Below are positions 1-5,073 of a stretch of 5,923 bases of DNA, in pieces. Source of the DNA: Gammaproteobacteria bacterium (lineage in GTDB: Bacteria; Pseudomonadota; Gammaproteobacteria; SZUA-229); contig JAASSE010000078.1 of the NCBI GenBank assembly GCA_021768055.1, positions 1-5,923 of the forward strand, written 5' to 3'. The notes beneath the pieces were generated by a model that made no database searches, had not been told where the DNA came from, and was given only the letters and a program-made list of their open reading frames with translations. Both the position numbers and the translations under genes were made by a program. Position 1 is the first letter of the stretch. Each line of letters starts with the position of its first letter.

Positions 1-1
1 A

Positions 2-1300
2 AAATATGAACTCGTTGTGATGGGTCCGTCTGGTGCATCATCCGGTGGTGCGGCAGGCGTACATGCACTGGCTACATCTTACGATTATACCGTTGAGGCC
101 ATGTTGTCTTATTTGAAGCTGCTCGAACCGGAAGGACTGTTGAGCATTACCCAGTGGACCAGCACGCCAGCACGTGGAAATCTGAAACTGTTTTCAACCG
201 CGGTGATTGCGATGAAGAAATCCGGGATCAGCAGCCCCGGCAACAACATTGCGTGGATTCGCAGCTGGAATACTGCAACGCTGTTAATCAAGAACTCGCC
301 GTTGACAGCTGAAGAAATAAACAAGGTGCGCAGCTTCAGTCAATCCCGTGGCTTTGATCTGGCATGGTTGCCTGGTATTAGCCAGAATGATACCAACCGG
401 TTTCAGCTGTTGCAGGAACCGGTTTTTTATCTTGCCGCTGAAGCCATCTTGAATGATCCAGAGAACGGTTTCAGACAGGAATACAAATACGATATACAGG
501 CTGCCACCGACAACATTCCATATTTCAATAATTATTTCAGATGGTCGAGCATGAAGGAGTTGCTGTCATTACCGGGGCAGGCAGGCATATCCATGATAGG
601 TGTTGGTTATCCAACATTACTGGTAACCCTGGTGCAGGCTGCTATTGCTGCAATCGTGCTGATATTGCTGCCTTTGCTGTTTGTAAAAACAGACAAAAAG
701 AAATATGAAGACAAGCGTTGGCATATTGTTATTTACTTTATGGCAATCGGGCTGGCGTTTCTGTTTATTGAGATTGCCTTTATCCAGAAGTTCACCCTGA
801 TACTCAGCCAGCCACTGTACGCCGTTGCTGTTGCCTTGTGCGCTTTCCTGATTTTTTCGGGCCTGGGTAGTCTTTATGTCCAGCGTCGTCTGAAGACTGA
901 AACTGTTTCTGTTATGCCGGCCATATTGCGTCGTTCCGTTATGCTAATAGGGTTGATCACGGTGCTTTACATCGTGCTGTTGCCGCTGATCAGCAGCACC
1001 ATCATGGCATTGCCTGAATTTGCCCGGATACTTTCAGCTTTCGTTATTGCGGCACCGCTTGCCTTCGTTATGGGTATGCCGTTCCCGATAGGGCTTGAAG
1101 CAATGCAACAGACCAGTCCGCACTTCATGCCCTGGGCGTGGGGAATTAATGGTTGTGCCTCGGTACTGAGCGCAATCCTTGCTGTTCTGCTCGCGATGGA
1201 AATCGGTTTTAGCGGCGTAATGTTGCTGGCATGCTTGCTGTATATCGCTGCCTGGATCAGCCACAGGCAGATCAAGGGGTTGAATATGCAGTCATACTAA
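2..1300 (+). CDS. Spermidine-synthase-like membrane fusion protein, 3' part (5' end outside window)
   Basis: The reading frame is already open at position 2 (K-Y-E-L-V-V-M-G-P-S-G), so the GTG/ATG codons near position 17 are internal and the gene begins upstream of the window. About 432 residues are visible. The first ~185 resemble the C-terminal half of a spermidine-synthase/SAM-methyltransferase fold: a Y-T-V-E-A-x-L-S-Y-L-x-x-L-x-P-x-G-L-L-S-I-T-x-W stretch (about 86-166), then T-D-N-I-P-Y-F-N-N-Y-F-R-W (506-544), like the usual TDxxPFF-type end of the catalytic domain. About seven hydrophobic segments follow (near 608-685, 719-784, 812-877, 932-994, 1022-1090, 1148-1204, 1208-1264), including M-G-M-P-F-P-I-G-L and W-A-W-G-I-N-G-C-A-S-V-L, typical of proteins annotated as membrane-fused spermidine synthases. 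It should be an inner-membrane protein with a catalytic domain. The SAM-binding motif lies outside the window, so polyamine synthesis itself cannot be confirmed. The TAA stop at 1298-1300 is 5 bp from the convergent next gene. Confidence 0.85.
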   Translation, partial: KYELVVMGPSGASSGGAAGVHALATSYDYTVEAMLSYLKLLEPEGLLSITQWTSTPARGNLKLFSTAVIAMKKSGISSPGNNIAWIRSWNTATLLIKNSPLTAEEINKVRSFSQSRGFDLAWLPGISQNDTNRFQLLQEPVFYLAAEAILNDPENGFRQEYKYDIQAATDNIPYFNNYFRWSSMKELLSLPGQAGISMIGVGYPTLLVTLVQAAIAAIVLILLPLLFVKTDKKKYEDKRWHIVIYFMAIGLAFLFIEIAFIQKFTLILSQPLYAVAVALCAFLIFSGLGSLYVQRRLKTETVSVMPAILRRSVMLIGLITVLYIVLLPLISSTIMALPEFARILSAFVIAAPLAFVMGMPFPIGLEAMQQTSPHFMPWAWGINGCASVLSAILAVLLAMEIGFSGVMLLACLLYIAAWISHRQIKGLNMQSY

Positions 1301-1305
1301 AGGAG

Positions 1306-1656
1306 TCATTTTTTACCTGCGCCGATAACCGTCTTAAACGCCTCTGACAGTTCACCGCGTCCCGCCCTGTCGATTATTTCTTCGGTGGTCTCGGCTATTT
1401 CGGCAAGCGGCCCGCTTAGGAATACCATGCCCAGCTCAAGCGTTGCGTGAATATCTGCGATCGGGTTCTCTTTGTTCGGATGTTCCGGTGACAGGAATAC
1501 CATCTGGATCTCATCGACATCGGAAGGCATCGACTCACAGCCGCCGCCGGGTGCAACATAGGCGAATAATTCCTCATGGTTGTTGAAAGTTACGCTCTCT
1601 TCCTTGAAATCGTTATCGTCACTCTTGACAGTGAATTCAATGGTCATGGGCTTCAT
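1306..1656 (-). CDS. Unrecognised acidic 116-residue protein
   Basis: I do not recognise this family. The start ATG (complement of 1654-1656) is supported by a strong GGAGGAG ribosome binding site six bases upstream, which favours the M-K-P-M start over the second Met at residue 4. The product is soluble and acidic, with no signal peptide or membrane segment. Its first half looks beta-rich (M-T-I-E-F-T-V-K-S; E-S-V-T-F), with a G-G-G-C-E-S segment near residues 37-42 holding its only Cys. The second half has a hydrophobic stretch followed by a likely amphipathic helix rich in Glu (about residues 83-110) and a short basic end (G-A-G-K-K). It is convergent with the spermidine-synthase-like gene (5-bp gap) and divergent from the gamma-glutamyltransferase gene. 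The strong ribosome binding site and uninterrupted frame say it is a real gene; the function is unknown. Confidence 0.75.
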   Translation of the reverse strand: MKPMTIEFTVKSDDNDFKEESVTFNNHEELFAYVAPGGGCESMPSDVDEIQMVFLSPEHPNKENPIADIHATLELGMVFLSGPLAEIAETTEEIIDRAGRGELSEAFKTVIGAGKK

Positions 1657-1662
1657 AACAGG

Positions 1663-1669
1663 CTCCTCC
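1663..1669 (-). promoter_or_regulatory. Shine-Dalgarno GGAGGAG for the 116-residue gene
   Basis: The plus strand reads CTCCTCC, which is GGAGGAG on the minus strand, six bases before the ATG at 1656. This near-perfect anti-16S match decides the start codon of the gene at 1306-1656. Confidence 0.8.
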
Positions 1670-1675
1670 GGCTAA

Positions 1676-1705
1676 TTGTCACGCGTACACATAATTAATC
1701 ATAAT
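1676..1705 (+). promoter_or_regulatory. Candidate sigma-70-type promoter upstream of the gamma-glutamyltransferase gene
   Basis: TTGTCA at 1676-1681 (5 of 6 to TTGACA) is followed after 18 bp by CATAAT at 1700-1705 (5 of 6 to TATAAT). Transcription would begin near 1712, giving the gene at 1940 a leader of about 230 nt that includes the hairpin at 1806-1860. CATAATT occurs twice, at 1690-1696 and 1700-1706, one helical turn apart, so a regulator site may overlap the -10. This is consensus matching by eye only. Confidence 0.35.
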
Positions 1706-1805
1706 TCAGGCTGATGAATCATTTATTGATATTAAGCATAAAGTTGATCAGGAAAAAGAAATATCATCCTGAACGTTTTATCCATCACTATCATACGCTA
1801 TGGTA

Positions 1806-1860
1806 ATCCAAACCAGGCTGTACACCGGGTTAAGCTATATATGCTGGCCCGGCCTTGGAT
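1806..1860 (+). other. Nested inverted repeat / hairpin in the long leader before the gamma-glutamyltransferase gene
   Basis: The outer arms ATCCAA (1806-1811) and TTGGAT (1855-1860) are complementary. Inside, CCGGG (1825-1829) pairs with CCCGG (1848-1852), and within that AGC (1833-1835) pairs with GCT (1843-1845) around a TATATAT loop. The arms are GC-rich in an otherwise AT-rich gap. No T-tract follows, so this is not an ordinary intrinsic terminator, and it matches no riboswitch I know. The rest of the 1657-1939 gap shows only the candidate promoter and a doubtful 30-codon frame. Confidence 0.4.
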
Positions 1861-1939
1861 ACAGTCTTTGCCGATGAAGGATATGACCGTTTATGGGGAC
1901 GCTATTAGATAGCAGGTATGTAACCTGGAAATTACCAAT

Positions 1940-3493
1940 ATGAAGCCACGTGGAGCGGTCGCATGCGGCCATGCGGAAACTGCAAAAGCGGCAGAGTTGA
2001 TATTAAAAGAAGGTGGTAACGCGTTTGATGCTGTTCTCGCTGCCTTCCTGACAGCATGCGTGGCCGAGCCGGTGCTGGCATCACTGGGCGGGGGCGGTTT
2101 TTTGCTTGCGCACACAAATGGTCAGCGTGATGTTATCTATGATTTCTTTGCGCAGACGCCGCAGCATCCATTGGCTGAAGGTGAGCTGGATTTCTATCCT
2201 ATCCACGCGGATTTCGGCACCACCAAGCAGGAATTCCATATCGGCCTGGCATCGATCGCAACGCCTGGCGCGGTAAAAGGTGTTTTCAGGATACACAAGG
2301 ACATGGGCTCGATGCCGATGACGGAACTGGCGCAGCCGGCTATCGAGGCGGCAAGAAACGGAACAGTGCTGAATGCATTGCAGGCTTCTATCTTCAAGAT
2401 CATTTCACCGATACTGGTCGCTACCCCGGAAGCCAGGGAGATTTATCAGAGTAAAACCAGTCCGGGGTCACTCATCGCCGAGGGTGAATGCCTGCAGCAA
2501 TCCCACGTTGCTGATTTTCTCGAAGTGCTGGCTATTGAGGGCAGTGACCTGTTTTATAAAGGCGAGATCGCGCAATTGATTTGCGAACTCAATGCGCATG
2601 GCGGTGGCCAGCTGACGCTAAAGGATCTGTCGGATTATGAGGTAATGCTGAGAAATCCTGTCAGCATGAACTACCAGCAGCACCGGGTATTGACCAACCC
2701 GGCGCCATCCTGCGGTGGCACCTTGATTGCATTCGCCTTGAGCTTGCTGGAGCACGCAAATATCAACCAGTACCGCTTCGGCTCGCATCAACACCTGAAA
2801 CTGCTTGCTGAAACCATGAGGCTGACCAACGAGGCGCGCTTTGATGCATTTTCAAATGCGAGCAGTGAAGAGGCATTGCGTCAATTGCTCGATGTAAATC
2901 TGTTGAATACATACCGCGAAAAAATAGCGGGTAACGCGCGCGCATTAAGAGGCACCACACATATCAGCGTGATGGACAATCAGGGCAACGTGGCCGCACT
3001 CACGGCCAGTAATGGGGAAGGCTGTGGTCATATGGTCCCTGATACCGGCGTGATGTTGAACAACATGCTGGGCGAGGAAGACCTGAATCCCGATGGTTTC
3101 TTCTGCTGGCCTGCAAACAGGCGCATGACTTCAATGATGGCGCCAACGCTGGTAATGTCGCCGAACGGCAGCAAACTCAGTCTGGGCTCCGGCGGCTCCA
3201 ACCGGTTACGCACAGCCATTCTGCAGGTGTTGAGCAACGTGATAGATTTTGACATGCAGCTGCACGAGGCGATCAATCAGCCGCGTATCCATTTTGAGAA
3301 CAGTCTGCTCAGTATCGAGCCAGGTTATGACAGGGAGGTAATCGCTGCATTATGCGGGGACTACGCAGAGAACAAGTTGTGGGAGGAGCAAAACCTGTTC
3401 TTTGGCGGTGTGCATGCGGTTACAGAATATCAGGGCAGCTTCGATGGTGCCGGTGATCAACGTCGCGGTGGAGTTGCGCTCGTGGTTGAGTAG
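1940..3493 (+). CDS. ggt: Gamma-glutamyltransferase (gamma-glutamyltranspeptidase) family enzyme, cytoplasmic form
   Basis: This is a 517-residue Ntn-hydrolase of the gamma-glutamyltranspeptidase family, which removes or transfers gamma-glutamyl groups, classically from glutathione. The N-terminal G-G-N-A-F-D-A (25-31) and G-G-G-G-F (50-54) are family hallmarks. The autocleavage and nucleophile site is G338/T339 in G-T-T-H-I-S-V, which would give a 338-residue large and a 179-residue small subunit, close to family sizes. Further matches are N358, M-L-N-N at 372-375, S-M-M-A-P-T (398-403) and the oxyanion-type G-S-G-G-S (416-420). Position 70, where classical enzymes carry the Arg of the D-F-R-E-M-A-P motif, is Phe (Y-D-F-F-A-Q-T-P), so the substrate may differ from glutathione. 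There is no signal peptide, and the frame is closed by TAG at 1910-1912, so no export signal can be added. The ATG at 1940 lacks a good Shine-Dalgarno. The family is certain; the exact substrate is not. Confidence 0.93.
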   Translation: MKPRGAVACGHAETAKAAELILKEGGNAFDAVLAAFLTACVAEPVLASLGGGGFLLAHTNGQRDVIYDFFAQTPQHPLAEGELDFYPIHADFGTTKQEFHIGLASIATPGAVKGVFRIHKDMGSMPMTELAQPAIEAARNGTVLNALQASIFKIISPILVATPEAREIYQSKTSPGSLIAEGECLQQSHVADFLEVLAIEGSDLFYKGEIAQLICELNAHGGGQLTLKDLSDYEVMLRNPVSMNYQQHRVLTNPAPSCGGTLIAFALSLLEHANINQYRFGSHQHLKLLAETMRLTNEARFDAFSNASSEEALRQLLDVNLLNTYREKIAGNARALRGTTHISVMDNQGNVAALTASNGEGCGHMVPDTGVMLNNMLGEEDLNPDGFFCWPANRRMTSMMAPTLVMSPNGSKLSLGSGGSNRLRTAILQVLSNVIDFDMQLHEAINQPRIHFENSLLSIEPGYDREVIAALCGDYAENKLWEEQNLFFGGVHAVTEYQGSFDGAGDQRRGGVALVVE

Positions 3494-3652
3494 CTGGCAA
3501 GGTGTATGCGGAGAAAACAGTTTGCCATGAGTTTGGATAAAAAATAACCAGTTACCAAAACGAGTGTAAAGTATCCCGAATTTTGTCAGGCAAACTTACA
3601 TATTTTCAGGTACACAAAATACCGTAATACACGTAACATATTGAAAAATAGG

Positions 3653-3658
3653 TATAAT
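3653..3658 (+). promoter_or_regulatory. Perfect -10 hexamer TATAAT upstream of the small membrane protein gene
   Basis: TATAAT at 3653-3658 matches the -10 consensus exactly, but no acceptable -35 lies 15-19 bp upstream. Transcription would begin near 3665, about 64 nt before the ATG at 3729. The missing -35 suggests either an activator-dependent promoter or a chance match. Apart from this hexamer and the dyad at 3681-3706, I see nothing in the 3494-3728 gap. Confidence 0.35.
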
Positions 3659-3680
3659 GAATTTCAAGGCGCGAATTATG

Positions 3681-3706
3681 CATGAAAGCTACTGATACCG
3701 TTCATG
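3681..3706. repeat. CATGAA / TTCATG inverted repeat before the small membrane protein gene
   Basis: CATGAA (3681-3686) and TTCATG (3701-3706) form a perfect 6-bp dyad with half-sites 20 bp apart, two helical turns, between the -10 hexamer and the ribosome binding site. It could be an operator or an mRNA hairpin next to the translation start; chance is also possible. ATGAAAG recurs at 3682-3688 and 3710-3716. Confidence 0.3.
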
Positions 3707-3714
3707 TTATGAAA

Positions 3715-3720
3715 GGGAGG
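3715..3720 (+). promoter_or_regulatory. Shine-Dalgarno GGGAGG for the 50-residue membrane protein
   Basis: GGGAGG ends eight bases before the ATG at 3729. Such strong complementarity and good spacing, in front of a frame encoding a clean membrane helix, is the main argument that the short frame is translated. Confidence 0.7.
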
Positions 3721-3728
3721 TGTCCGAA

Positions 3729-3881
3729 ATGAGCATAATTATCGAATTGTTTGTAGTGGCTTACCTGGCAGCCATAGTACTGGTGTCCATGTTATTCATT
3801 GTCTGGCTGATGTCACTGTTGTTCGACTTCGATCGGTCTGGCACAAAGGCGCCACAGCAGCAAGCGCACAGGCACATGTGA
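3729..3881 (+). CDS. Small single-pass membrane protein, 50 residues
   Basis: This short frame runs from ATG at 3729 to TGA at 3879-3881 and is preceded by GGGAGG with 8-base spacing. The peptide starts M-S-I-I-I-E-L-F-V-V, has one long hydrophobic segment at about residues 7-32 (V-V-A-Y-L-A-A-I-V-L-V-S-M-L-F-I-V-W-L), then D-F-D-R-S-G-T-K and a polar tail rich in Gln and His (A-P-Q-Q-Q-A-H-R-H-M). Positive charges all lie after the helix, which by the positive-inside rule predicts an outside N-terminus and a cytoplasmic tail. I do not recognise a family; such proteins often act as accessory subunits or regulators of larger membrane complexes, but no partner is evident here. It lies 235 bp after the gamma-glutamyltransferase gene, probably with its own promoter, and faces the hydrolase gene tail to tail with a 20-bp gap. 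Confidence 0.65.
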   Translation: MSIIIELFVVAYLAAIVLVSMLFIVWLMSLLFDFDRSGTKAPQQQAHRHM

Positions 3882-3901
3882 TCAACAGGCCTGGCTCTTT
3901 A

Positions 3902-4657
3902 TCACTCATCCAGGCGTTTCAGCTTCAGTTCCCGAAAATCAAAACCCTGTTTCAGCCTGGGTTTGATAATTTCAAAATAAGGCGATACATCGAAATCACG
4001 TGGTGCGAAAAGGCTGTGGTGCCTGATATGCATGATTTCCTTCTGATAACGCTTTCCTTGCCGGCTTTCTCGCTGTTGTAATTCGATATCAGGCAGTATC
4101 GGGTATTTGATTGACTGGAACGCTTCGGCGATCAACGAAGAGCAGATCGCCCGTGTCGGGTCGCCGCTGCCGAACGCCAGCATGCGACGTTTCCAGCTTC
4201 CGGGAACTGGCGGTGTCGTGATGAAATAGCGCGCCAGGTCAAATATGTTTTTCAGATCATACTTATGCCCCCTTCTGTCGATGACGTGTTGCAGAACTGC
4301 GTCAATTTCCTCATCACTCACGCCAACGGGCCTGCAGATGCGGGTATGGACAGTTGCATAATCACTCAAGGGTACAGCGCGCACACCATCAACAACATCG
4401 GCTTCAATCAGGTTGAGCATTTCACCGTTTTCATTTGACTGGTTGATGACATCGCCGACGTAGATTGCAGCATGTGACCAGCTTGATTGCGTGAGGTATT
4501 TGATAGCACTGCTGAGCCGGCTGGTTCCTTCCACCAGCAGTACATCACCTTTTTTCAGACTGGCGGAAAGTTCACCCGGCCTGGATGTTCCCGGTCTGAG
4601 TACATCGCGTGGTTCTGACAGATACCGTGCCAGCACGGCCCCGATTTTTCTGAACAT
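3902..4657 (-). CDS. YiiX/YebB-like permuted papain-fold cysteine hydrolase (NlpC/P60-related, peptidase C92 type)
   Basis: The 251-residue product matches the layout of the permuted papain-like amidase/peptidase group (YiiX, YaeF, YebB). In circularly permuted order it has L-K-K-G-D-V-L-L-V-E-G (34-44), the catalytic His in W-S-H-A-A-I-Y-V-G (His62), a likely third active-site residue in L-I-E-A (Glu85), and the catalytic Cys in C-S-S-L-I-A-E-A-F (Cys172). The tail P-R-D-F-D-V-S-P-Y-F-E-I-I-K-P (219-233) is one I associate with relatives of this group. Members are thought to cleave amide or ester bonds in cell-wall peptides or lipids, but the substrate here cannot be read from sequence. There is no signal peptide or lipobox: the N-terminus (M-F-R-K-I-G-A-V-L-A-R-Y-L) is at most a short amphipathic helix. 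The start at 4657 has only a weak GGA ribosome site; a candidate promoter sits about 35 bp upstream. Convergent with the small membrane protein gene. Confidence 0.85.
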   Translation of the reverse strand: MFRKIGAVLARYLSEPRDVLRPGTSRPGELSASLKKGDVLLVEGTSRLSSAIKYLTQSSWSHAAIYVGDVINQSNENGEMLNLIEADVVDGVRAVPLSDYATVHTRICRPVGVSDEEIDAVLQHVIDRRGHKYDLKNIFDLARYFITTPPVPGSWKRRMLAFGSGDPTRAICSSLIAEAFQSIKYPILPDIELQQRESRQGKRYQKEIMHIRHHSLFAPRDFDVSPYFEIIKPRLKQGFDFRELKLKRLDE

Positions 4658-4689
4658 GATGTGATTCCGTCTTGGAGCAATTAAATCCT

Positions 4690-4719
4690 GTTATATTAGA
4701 ATAACCTAGTATTTTTCAC
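4690..4719 (-). promoter_or_regulatory. Candidate promoter for the C92-type hydrolase gene
   Basis: Read on the minus strand, GTGAAA (complement of 4714-4719, 4 of 6 to consensus) is followed after 18 bp by TATAAC (complement of 4690-4695, 5 of 6). Transcription would begin near 4683, leaving a leader of about 25 nt before the ATG at 4657. The surrounding DNA is very AT-rich. Confidence 0.4.
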
Positions 4720-4744
4720 TTATTTAAATAATTAATTACCAGTT

Positions 4745-4773
4745 TTGATTCTCATGGTTTTCGAGGTTAAATT
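4745..4773 (+). promoter_or_regulatory. Candidate promoter for the leader ORF and the 66-residue gene
   Basis: TTGATT (4745-4750) and TAAATT (4768-4773) are spaced by 17 bp, each matching the sigma-70 consensus at 4 of 6 positions. The start point would fall near 4780, about 20 nt before the GAGGAG site at 4799-4804. A second possible -10, TAAAAT at 4855-4860, would instead make the ATG at 4870 almost leaderless, but it has no matching -35. Confidence 0.3.
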
Positions 4774-4809
4774 AATCAAGGCATCGGTGAATTAGGGCGA
4801 GGAGATGAA

Positions 4810-4857
4810 ATGTGCGTGACCCCATGTTTAACATCTGATAGGTATGTTTGTGTGTAA
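4810..4857 (+). CDS. Possible 15-codon leader ORF upstream of the 66-residue gene
   Basis: ATG at 4810 is preceded by GAGGAG (4799-4804) with 5-base spacing, the best ribosome site on the plus strand in this gap. The frame reads M-C-V-T-P-C-L-T-S-D-R-Y-V-C-V and stops at TAA 4855-4857. It lies in the same frame as the 66-residue gene, whose ATG at 4870 comes 12 bases after the stop and has no ribosome site of its own. The arrangement fits translational coupling by reinitiation or a regulatory leader peptide with three Cys codons. It could equally be a 5' end split by a stop codon, or chance. Confidence 0.3.
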   Translation: MCVTPCLTSDRYVCV

Positions 4858-4869
4858 AATGTTTATTCT

Positions 4870-5070
4870 ATGGACGAACAATCGTATACAGAACAGATCG
4901 ATGAGCAGGTAGAACGCGGCAATTATCATGCCGCGATCAATATTGCGATCTCCGGCTTGAATCATCACCGCAGAAACAATGACCAGGAAGGCGTGGACAG
5001 GTTTATCCAGATCATAAAAGACATCGTTGCAAAGCTTGAACAGGAGTTCGGTAGCAGTAATAGTGCTTGA
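4870..5070 (+). CDS. Unrecognised helical 66-residue protein
   Basis: I do not recognise a named family. The product is soluble and acidic, with no Cys, signal peptide or membrane segment. It reads as a helical hairpin: an acidic N-terminus (M-D-E-Q-S-Y-T-E-Q-I-D), helix one over Q-V-E-R-G-N-Y-H-A-A-I-N-I-A-I-S-G-L (about 13-30), a polar turn H-H-R-R-N-N-D-Q-E-G (32-41), and helix two over V-D-R-F-I-Q-I-I-K-D-I-V-A-K-L-E (42-57). The G-N-Y-x-x-A-I motif and helix pairing recall a single TPR-like unit, suggesting a protein-binding adaptor, but this is only resemblance. The frame is closed by TAA at 4855-4857 and the ATG at 4870 has no Shine-Dalgarno, so translation may depend on the leader ORF. 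The stop is 3 bp from the end of the convergent anti-sigma gene. Confidence 0.65.
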   Translation: MDEQSYTEQIDEQVERGNYHAAINIAISGLNHHRRNNDQEGVDRFIQIIKDIVAKLEQEFGSSNSA

Positions 5071-5073
5071 GTA

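Noticed and set aside
967..1275. Minus-strand frames opposite the spermidine-synthase-like gene
   Set aside because: Antisense shadows of membrane-helix codons, without ribosome sites or recognisable motifs.
1714..1806. 30-codon frame starting M-N-H-L-L-I-L-S-I-K in the leader of the gamma-glutamyltransferase gene
   Set aside because: Only a weak AGG three bases before the ATG and no recognisable protein; kept as a note within the leader finding rather than called as a gene.
1874..1912. 12-codon frame (M-K-D-M-T-V-Y-G-D-A-I-R) in frame with the gamma-glutamyltransferase gene
   Set aside because: It ends at TAG 1910-1912, has no good ribosome site, and does not look like a signal peptide.
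2763..3276. Minus-strand frames opposite the gamma-glutamyltransferase gene
   Set aside because: Shadows of a gene with clear family motifs on the other strand.
3495..3527. TGGCAA / TTGCCA inverted repeat just after the gamma-glutamyltransferase stop
   Set aside because: The stem is only 6 bp with a 21-nt loop and no T-tract follows, so it is not a credible terminator.
3889..3915. GCCTGG / CCAGGC inverted repeat at the convergent junction
   Set aside because: A 6-bp stem with a 15-nt loop, lying partly inside the hydrolase coding end, and no T-run on either side.
3878..4081. Plus-strand 67-codon frame opposite the hydrolase gene
   Set aside because: Lies mostly antisense to the well-supported C92-type gene, starts from GTG and shows no domain; a shadow frame.
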